Source: an uncultured Butyrivibrio sp. (lineage in GTDB: Bacteria > Bacillota > Clostridia > Lachnospirales > Lachnospiraceae). Taken from it: DNA of 5,874 bases. The stretch is from the NCBI GenBank assembly GCA_910577605.1, contig CAJTON010000001.1, positions 177,411 to 183,284 of the forward strand, written 5' to 3'. How positions within the stretch are numbered: the first letter of the stretch is position 1; the number at the start of each line of letters is the position of its first letter. A program made the translations under genes and the position numbers. Positions 1 to 4,148 of this stretch are shown piece by piece. Under the pieces are notes generated by a model. It saw only the letters and a program-made list of their open reading frames with translations. It ran no database searches and had not been told where the DNA came from.

Positions 1-17
1 AATAATGCCGTGAGCAT
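1..17 (-). CDS. Possible start of a divergent gene, cut by the window edge
   Basis: Only five codons are visible (M-L-T-A-L), so no function can be given. The call rests on its upstream signals: on the minus strand an ATG at 17-15 is preceded by a perfect GGAGG (31-27) with nine bases between, and further upstream lies a TTGGCA/TATAAT promoter on the same strand. An alternative is that bases 1-48 are the plus-strand tail of a gene ending at TAA 46-48. The minus-strand reading is better supported because it has both a ribosome binding site and a promoter. Confidence 0.38.
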
Positions 18-58
18 AAGCTGGTTCCTCCAAAAATCAAGGCAATAAAAATAATGTA

Positions 59-88
59 TTGACTGAAAGCGTGCGGGTTTATTATAAT
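59..88 (+). promoter_or_regulatory. Rightward sigma-A-type promoter of the DUF6273-like gene / rbr unit
   Basis: A -35 TTGACT (59-64) is followed by an 18-base spacer and a perfect -10 TATAAT (83-88). Transcription would start near 95, giving a leader of about 50 bases before the ATG at 145. It is the only strong promoter seen upstream of the two-gene unit. Confidence 0.7.
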
Positions 89-109
89 ATAAATGTTGTT
101 TTTTGCCAA
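81..109 (-). promoter_or_regulatory. Leftward sigma-A-type promoter
   Basis: On the minus strand a -35 TTGGCA (109-104) is followed by a 17-base spacer and a perfect -10 TATAAT (86-81). It would start a transcript near base 74 leading into the possible divergent gene at the left edge. Its -10 overlaps the -10 of the rightward promoter, so the two could compete for polymerase. Confidence 0.45.
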
Positions 110-144
110 TATTTAAATATTTATTTGAAGGGACAAATGATGTG

Positions 145-1122
145 ATGAAGGATAAAAAAAATATAATTCTCATAGCCGTTCTGGTCGTAGCGGCTGCCGC
201 GATAGTGGCGGTAGTGGTTTTTTCGGTGCGAATGAACAAACAAGATGCGGGAGAAGACAATACAACAGAAGAGACGACGACTGCCGAACCGGAAACTACC
301 GAGCCGGAGACTCCGGAGGAAACGACCGCTGTGCCCGACGCTCCAGAGCCTTACGAGCCGGAGGGAACGCCCTATGTCATAGATGAAAACAATCAGGTGC
401 TCTACGGATGGTATCCCTGCACCCTTATGCAAAACGGAATAAAAGGGCTTGAGGCGGCCGAATATGATGACAATAATACGGCGGTCATAGACGGGACAAG
501 ATATATGCGCGTTCAAAACGGTGACGGATACGATTACTACCGTTTTGAGATGATAAAATGGAACGTTATAGCGGAAAGCGGCGACGCGTATACTTTGCTC
601 GCGTCCTCTGCGGTAGACTGTATGCCTTATAACGACGCGTTTGCTGCCGCAAGCTGGGAAAAATCCAGCCTGAGCGCGTGGCTTAACGGGTATTTTTACG
701 ATACGGCGTTTTCGGAGGAGGAGAAAAAAGGAATAGTTCCGACCGAATTGGGCGCTAACAGGAATCCTATTTACAATAACGTTACCGGAGAGTATCTTAA
801 AACCAACGTATATCTGCTTTCAGCCGAGAATCTGCTTGATCCTGCATGCGGCTTTGACGTATACGTTCAGACCGACGACGCCGCGAGGGTATGCGGTCAG
901 ACTCCTTTTGCGCAGGCAAGGGGAGTGTATGTGTATTCGGACGGCTACTGCAAATGGTGGACGAGAACTAACGGAGTCGAGGCGAGCTACGCGGTATTTG
1001 TCAACAGCAACGGAGTCATAGGCTGCGACGGTATTTTTGTAAACAGCGACGGCATAGGCGTAAGACCCGCCCTGCGCGTTTCAAAAGAAACGGTACATAA
1101 GGCTGAAACGGAAAGTAAATAA
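145..1122 (+). CDS. Membrane-anchored DUF6273-like protein (function unknown)
   Basis: This is a 325-residue protein of unknown function, probably facing the outside of the cell. A lysine-rich N-terminus (MKDKK) leads into one hydrophobic helix at residues 6-28 with no obvious cleavage site, so it is probably anchored. A Thr/Glu/Pro-rich spacer (about 38-74) follows, then a globular domain (about 85-312). That domain has the pattern I associate with clostridial DUF6273 proteins: an IKWNVI strand, W171 followed by SSLSAWLN, an acidic AFSEEEK helix, a WWTR motif (271-274) and a terminal GVRPALRV. Two near-copies, FVNSNG and FVNSDG, lie close to the end. The start was chosen at ATG 145, with AAGGGA at 128-133; GTG 142 is equally possible. 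A TTG at 103 would extend the frame but has no binding site and would put extra residues before the anchor. Rubrerythrin follows after 19 bases, suggesting co-transcription. The DUF name is from memory of the pattern. Confidence 0.78.
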   Translation: MKDKKNIILIAVLVVAAAAIVAVVVFSVRMNKQDAGEDNTTEETTTAEPETTEPETPEETTAVPDAPEPYEPEGTPYVIDENNQVLYGWYPCTLMQNGIKGLEAAEYDDNNTAVIDGTRYMRVQNGDGYDYYRFEMIKWNVIAESGDAYTLLASSAVDCMPYNDAFAAASWEKSSLSAWLNGYFYDTAFSEEEKKGIVPTELGANRNPIYNNVTGEYLKTNVYLLSAENLLDPACGFDVYVQTDDAARVCGQTPFAQARGVYVYSDGYCKWWTRTNGVEASYAVFVNSNGVIGCDGIFVNSDGIGVRPALRVSKETVHKAETESK

Positions 1123-1141
1123 CATTTTTGGAGGAATAAAA

Positions 1142-1678
1142 ATGAACAAGTATGCAGGAACACAGACAGAGAAAAACTTGGAGGCTGCGTTTGCGGGAGA
1201 ATCGCAGGCAAGAAATAAATATACATATTTCGCTTCCGTGGCTAAGAAGGAGGGATATGAGCAGATTTCCGCTTTGTTTTTAAAGACAGCCGACAACGAG
1301 AAGGAGCACGCCAAAATGTGGTTCAAGGAGTTAAGCGGCATCGGAAGTACGGCGGAGAATTTACAGGCGGCTGCGAACGGCGAGAATTACGAGTGGACGG
1401 ATATGTATGAGGATTTTGCAAAAACCGCCGAGGAGGAAGGCTTTGCCGAGCTTGCCGAAAAATTCCGCGGGGTCGCGGCTATCGAAAAGCAGCATGAGGA
1501 AAGATACAGGGCGCTTTTAAAGAATGTAGAGACGGCTTCGGTATTTGAAAAGAGCGAGGTCAAGGTATGGGAATGCCGTAACTGCGGGCATATAGTCGTT
1601 GGCACGAAGGCTCCCGAAAAATGTCCTGTCTGCAATCATCCGCAGGCTTATTTTGAGGTATACGCGGAAAATTATTAA
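1142..1678 (+). CDS. rbr: Rubrerythrin (peroxide-reducing diiron/rubredoxin protein)
   Basis: Rubrerythrin is a cytoplasmic peroxidase of anaerobes that reduces hydrogen peroxide to water using electrons from NADH via rubredoxin-type carriers. The 178 residues match the classical length and two-domain layout. A four-helix ferritin-like domain (about 8-130) carries the diiron ligand pattern E20, E53-x-x-H56, E81/E84 and E115-x-x-H118. A C-terminal rubredoxin domain (about 140-178) carries C145-x-x-C148 and C161-x-x-C164 for one iron. All expected ligands are present, so it should be functional. The start is clear: GGAGGA at 1130-1135 lies six bases before the ATG. It sits 19 bases behind the DUF6273-like gene and is followed by an intrinsic terminator, so it is probably the last gene of that unit. 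I saw no own promoter or clear PerR-type operator in front of it. Confidence 0.97.
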   Translation: MNKYAGTQTEKNLEAAFAGESQARNKYTYFASVAKKEGYEQISALFLKTADNEKEHAKMWFKELSGIGSTAENLQAAANGENYEWTDMYEDFAKTAEEEGFAELAEKFRGVAAIEKQHEERYRALLKNVETASVFEKSEVKVWECRNCGHIVVGTKAPEKCPVCNHPQAYFEVYAENY

Positions 1679-1704
1679 ATTGAGAAGGCTTACCGGGTAT
1701 GATA

Positions 1705-1733
1705 AGACGGCGGATATATTCCTCCGTCTTTTT
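1705..1733 (+). terminator. Intrinsic terminator after rubrerythrin
   Basis: AGACGGCGGA (1705-1714) pairs with TCCTCCGTCT (1720-1729) with a single C/T mismatch, around a five-base TATAT loop. A run of five T (1729-1733) follows. It lies 26 bases after the rubrerythrin stop and should end the upstream unit. Confidence 0.85.
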
Positions 1734-1810
1734 GTACCGCAGCCTCCGACATACGGATTTCAGGCTTTGCGCGGCGTGAAAAAGATTTGTTTTGGGAGGA
1801 TTTTTTGTAT

Positions 1811-1962
1811 ATGATAAACAACAGTAAAGTCGTGAGTGAACAGTATAATACGGCGGATATTTTTACTGCGCTACATACGGAGAGAACGGAATAATACCGT
1901 ATATTGCGGCATTGCTCAAAGAGTACGGCGTGACCGACAGTATGTTCATATGCGCAAAATAA
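1811..1962 (+). pseudogene. Remnant of a class I SAM-dependent methyltransferase with two internal deletions
   Basis: Three parts of one methyltransferase family can be read in order. Frame 1 starts at ATG 1811 behind an intact GGGAGGA (1794-1800) and gives MINNSKVVSEQYNTAD, a typical start for clostridial methyltransferases of this type; it then hits TAA at 1892-1894. Shifted by one base, from about 1852, the text GGYFYCATYGENGI...LLKEYGVTD matches the segment that normally follows the central Rossmann part. In the same frame it runs straight into MFICAK and TAA (1960-1962), like the usual C-terminal YGMFI- ending. The SAM-binding region (normally about 110 residues between the first two parts) and most of the C-terminal region are missing. 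GGCGGAT (1852-1858) can be read both as the end of NTAD and as the start of GGY, so it may be the microhomology of the first deletion. The product cannot be active. The family match is from memory. Confidence 0.72.
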
Positions 1963-1988
1963 GGATAACGGAAAGGAACGGCGTAAAA

Positions 1989-2465
1989 ATGTCTATTGAA
2001 CGCGTAAGAGAATATTTCAGAAATTACGGAATGGAGGAGAGGATAATTGAACTGGCGGAGTCGAGCGCGACTGTTGAGCTTGCGGCAGCGGCTCTGCACT
2101 GCGAGCCGCAGAGGATCGCGAAGACGCTTTCTTTCGCTCTGCCGGAGCGGACGATCCTTATCGTGGCGGCGGGAGACGCCAAGATCGACAACGCAAAGTA
2201 TAAGGCGCGGTTTAAGACAAAGGCGAAAATGCTTGCGCCGCAGGAGGCGGAGCTGCTTACGGGTCACGCCGTGGGCGGAGTGTGTCCCTTTGCGGTAAAA
2301 GAAGGCGTCAAGGTGTATCTCGACGTATCGCTCAAAAGGTTCGAGACTGTTTTTCCTGCGTGCGGCAGCTCAAACAGCGCGATAGAGCTTACGGTCGATG
2401 AGCTTGAGAAATATTCAGGCTGCGAGGAATGGGTAGACGTATGCAAGGAAACAGAGAGCCGGTAA
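1989..2465 (+). CDS. YbaK/EbsC-family aminoacyl-tRNA deacylase
   Basis: This is a 158-residue cytoplasmic protein of the YbaK/EbsC (ProX/INS-like) family. These free-standing editing domains hydrolyse wrongly charged aminoacyl-tRNAs; the best known member removes cysteine from Cys-tRNA(Pro). The family hallmarks are present: K45 in RIAKTLSF (equivalent to the conserved lysine), a GHAVGGVCPF motif (92-101) and a C-terminal GSSNSAIELT motif (126-135). Length is normal for a single-domain member. The ATG at 1989 is chosen because AAAGGAA lies ten bases upstream and the protein then begins like its relatives. The same frame is open back to 1836, but that stretch is methyltransferase remnant read out of frame. 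The exact substrate tRNA cannot be told from sequence. The gene stands 26 bases after the remnant and may share its transcript. No terminator with a T-run follows it. Confidence 0.9.
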   Translation: MSIERVREYFRNYGMEERIIELAESSATVELAAAALHCEPQRIAKTLSFALPERTILIVAAGDAKIDNAKYKARFKTKAKMLAPQEAELLTGHAVGGVCPFAVKEGVKVYLDVSLKRFETVFPACGSSNSAIELTVDELEKYSGCEEWVDVCKETESR

Positions 2466-2468
2466 GAC

Positions 2469-2497
2469 TTGATTTATAGATCCCGAAATATTATAAT
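2469..2497 (+). promoter_or_regulatory. Sigma-A-type promoter of the two-component operon
   Basis: TTGATT (2469-2474) is followed by a 17-base spacer and a perfect TATAAT (2492-2497). Transcription would begin near 2504, about 24 bases ahead of the response regulator start. The -35 begins four bases after the deacylase stop codon, so the regulator genes can be expressed independently of the upstream gene. Confidence 0.75.
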
Positions 2498-2515
2498 TGT
2501 TTATTATATTTTGGG
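2482..2515. repeat. 34-base near-perfect palindrome over the -10, start site and ribosome binding site
   Basis: CCC at 2482-2484 through A2496 pairs with T2501 through GGG at 2513-2515: 10 pairs including one G-T, one T/T mismatch, then 4 more, around a four-base centre TTGT. It lacks a terminator T-run. As DNA it could be an operator, since it covers the -10. As RNA it would fold only in transcripts entering from upstream, and there it would hide the GGG of the regulator gene's ribosome binding site GGGACGGA (2513-2520). Confidence 0.6.
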
Positions 2516-2527
2516 ACGGAAAAAATT

Positions 2528-3256
2528 ATGGCGCTGACGGTAGCCGTCGTTGATGACGACGCTAAGCAAACAGAATATCTTGCGGGGCTTGTAAAGGAAT
2601 GGGCGGATGCCCGCGGCGAGGCGGCGGACATTTGCAGATATTCCGGAGCGGAAGAGTTTCTTTTCGACTACGAGGAGAGACGGTGCGACTTGCTGCTTCT
2701 CGATATAGAAATGGAAGGGCAGAACGGAATGGAGCTGGCAAAGAAACTCCGCGCGCGGGGCGATAATATCCCTATTGTTTTTATCACCGGATTTGCGGAT
2801 TATATGAGCGCGGGATTTGACGTGGAGGCTCTTCATTATCTGCTGAAGCCGTTAGACACCGGGAAATTCGCGAGGGTGCTTGACCGCTATGCCGACAGGA
2901 GGGCAGTCACAAGAGACGAGATCGTAGTGGATACCGAAAACGGGAGTATTCATATCCGCGTTTCGGATATAATGTATGCGGAGGCTTTCGGCAGAAACAG
3001 CGTGCTATATATGCGCGGGGGGCAGAAAACAGACTGCCGCGCCGGTATCGGTCAGCTCGGCGCGGAGCTTCCGCAGCCGGACTTTGTGAGCTGCCACCGT
3101 TCGTATATCGTCAATCTAAGATATGTGCGTTCCGTCAAAAAAACGGAGATAACACTTGACGGCGGAGACACGGTCCCGGTGTCAAGAAGGCTTTACGGTG
3201 AAGTATGCAGGGCCTTTGCGAGATACTATACGTCGAAAAACGGAGGAGTTGAATAA
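2528..3256 (+). CDS. LytTR-family response regulator
   Basis: This is a 242-residue cytoplasmic DNA-binding response regulator of the AgrA/LytR class. The N-terminal receiver domain (about 3-120) has the acidic cluster D9-D10-D11, the phospho-acceptor D59 in LLLLDIEM, T87 in VFITGFA and K107 in LLKPLD, so all phosphotransfer residues are intact. The C-terminal LytTR domain (about 130-235) shows the IMYAEAFGR strand region, the FVSCHRSYIVN motif (186-196) and the PVSRR segment (217-221). Regulators of this class usually bind pairs of short direct repeats. It starts at ATG 2528, seven bases after GGGACGGA. Its stop overlaps the kinase start by one base (TAATG), a sign of translational coupling. 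The likely phospho-donor is the kinase encoded next, and the likely target is the exporter gene beyond it, judged from gene order. Confidence 0.95.
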   Translation: MALTVAVVDDDAKQTEYLAGLVKEWADARGEAADICRYSGAEEFLFDYEERRCDLLLLDIEMEGQNGMELAKKLRARGDNIPIVFITGFADYMSAGFDVEALHYLLKPLDTGKFARVLDRYADRRAVTRDEIVVDTENGSIHIRVSDIMYAEAFGRNSVLYMRGGQKTDCRAGIGQLGAELPQPDFVSCHRSYIVNLRYVRSVKKTEITLDGGDTVPVSRRLYGEVCRAFARYYTSKNGGVE

Positions 3257-3996
3257 TGCAGCCGCCTTTGATAGCAGCGACGGCGGCGGGCGCCGTTCTA
3301 TTGGGAGCCGCCGCTTTCCTGGGAGTAAGAAAATTAATTTTTCATATGATCGACAGACGGATAGAGCGTTTTCAGAGCAGCCTTATAGAGAAGCAGATCT
3401 ACGAAACGGAGAATATGTATAAGCAGACGAGGGGCTGGCGGCACGATTACCGCAATCATATCCAGAATATGAAAATACTGCTTGCGCAGTCAGACTATAA
3501 AGAGCTTGATTCGTATCTGGACGAGTTAGCCAAGGATCTTCTTACGGTGGATACGATAATAAAGACGGGAAACGTGATGGCCGACGCGGTGCTTAATACC
3601 AAGCTTTACGCCGCTGAGAAGATGGATGTAAGGATAAATGTCAAGGCAAATATACCTAAGGATATTCGTATAAGCGACGTCGAGCTTTGCGCGCTGCTTG
3701 GAAACCTTCTTGACAACGCGGTGGAAAGCTGCCAAAAGCTGCCTGTCGGGGAACGTTTTATAAGAGTGTTTATCGGCGTTATCAAGGGGCAGTTCTATAT
3801 GTCGGTTCAGAATGCCGCGGGCGTGGTCAAAAAAAGGGGCGGCGGCTATCTTTCTACTAAAAGGAACGGGGGCAGCGGCTTCGGGATATTCAGGATAGAC
3901 AGGATCGCCGCAAAATACGGCGGCAGTGTGAACCGTCAGAGCGAGCCGGGAATATTTGCGACCGAGCTTATGTTTCCGCTGAAAAAAGACGCGTGA
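3256..3996 (+). CDS. Short GHKL-type sensor histidine kinase
   Basis: This is a 246-residue histidine kinase of the AgrC/GHKL (HATPase_c_5-like) type. One N-terminal membrane helix (about 5-29) is followed by a helical stretch (about 33-60), then the phosphorylation motif W61-R-H63-D-Y-R-N-H with H63 as likely phospho-acceptor. The N-box is N150-LLDNAVE and a compact G-box GGSGFGI is at 205-211, followed by a GGS turn (222-224) and the last strand. Typical AgrC-like kinases carry five to seven membrane helices before the catalytic part; here only one is present, so there is almost no sensor domain. It may respond to membrane state or to a partner protein, such as the adjacent exporter. The start is certain: GGAGGA (3242-3247) lies eight bases upstream inside the regulator gene, and the ATG overlaps the regulator stop. 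A strong terminator begins about 20 bases after its TGA. Confidence 0.93.
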   Translation: MQPPLIAATAAGAVLLGAAAFLGVRKLIFHMIDRRIERFQSSLIEKQIYETENMYKQTRGWRHDYRNHIQNMKILLAQSDYKELDSYLDELAKDLLTVDTIIKTGNVMADAVLNTKLYAAEKMDVRINVKANIPKDIRISDVELCALLGNLLDNAVESCQKLPVGERFIRVFIGVIKGQFYMSVQNAAGVVKKRGGGYLSTKRNGGSGFGIFRIDRIAAKYGGSVNRQSEPGIFATELMFPLKKDA

Positions 3997-4025
3997 TCCG
4001 TTGGTGACAAATATTGACCGTTCAT
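3997..4025 (+). promoter_or_regulatory. Possible LytTR binding boxes ahead of the exporter gene
   Basis: TCCGTTGGT (3997-4005) and ACCGTTCAT (4017-4025) both fit the pattern I recall for AgrA-type LytTR proteins, [TA][AC][CA]GTTN[AG][TC]. They are direct repeats starting 20 bases apart, one base short of the usual 21. A -10-like TAAAAT lies at 4058-4063 and no good -35 is seen in between, as expected for an activator-dependent promoter. The second box is also the left arm of the terminator, so its sequence may be explained by that role alone. Confidence 0.35.
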
Positions 4026-4053
4026 ACATAAACCCGGTATGAACGGTTTTTTT
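4017..4053 (+). terminator. Strong intrinsic terminator of the two-component operon
   Basis: ACCGTTCATAC (4017-4027) pairs perfectly with GTATGAACGGT (4037-4047) around a nine-base loop and is followed by seven T (4047-4053). It starts about 20 bases after the kinase stop and separates the regulator operon from the exporter gene. Confidence 0.93.
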
Positions 4054-4092
4054 AAGCTAAAATATAGCTTGAAATAATCGGCAAGTAATAAA

Positions 4093-4120
4093 ACGGACAG
4101 CATATCTGTGTGATGTCCGT
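4093..4120 (+). repeat. Hairpin in the leader of the exporter gene
   Basis: ACGGACA (4093-4099) pairs with TGTCCGT (4114-4120). Inside, after a G/A mismatch, four further pairs (one G-T) close a TCTG loop. No T-run follows, so it is not a terminator. It ends 12 bases before AAAGGG (4133-4138), the likely ribosome binding site of the exporter, and could be an operator or an mRNA structure affecting stability or translation. Confidence 0.45.
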
Positions 4121-4148
4121 AGGATGCCGGAGAAAGGGTGCGAGGAAT

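Noticed and set aside
1..48. Plus-strand open frame ending at TAA 46-48, as the tail of an upstream gene
   Set aside because: Only 15 residues are visible with no family signature. The minus-strand gene start with GGAGG and a promoter explains the same bases better, though neither is certain.
103..144. Extension of the DUF6273-like gene to a TTG start at 103
   Set aside because: TTG 103 is only about eight bases after the predicted transcript start and has no ribosome binding site. ATG 145 or GTG 142 follow AAGGGA and give a normal anchor sequence.
1836..1988. N-terminal extension of the YbaK-type protein by 51 residues
   Set aside because: This stretch is the methyltransferase remnant read in another frame. 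The family starts near ATG 1989, which has its own ribosome binding site.
2482..2515. The palindrome as an intrinsic terminator for the deacylase gene
   Set aside because: The stem is AT-rich in its core and is followed by ACGGAAAAAATT, with no T-run on the plus strand.
4014..4043. TTGACC and TATGAA 18 bases apart as the exporter promoter
   Set aside because: The -10 match is weak and both elements lie within or beside the terminator stem, so a transcript starting there would run into the terminator's right arm and T-run.
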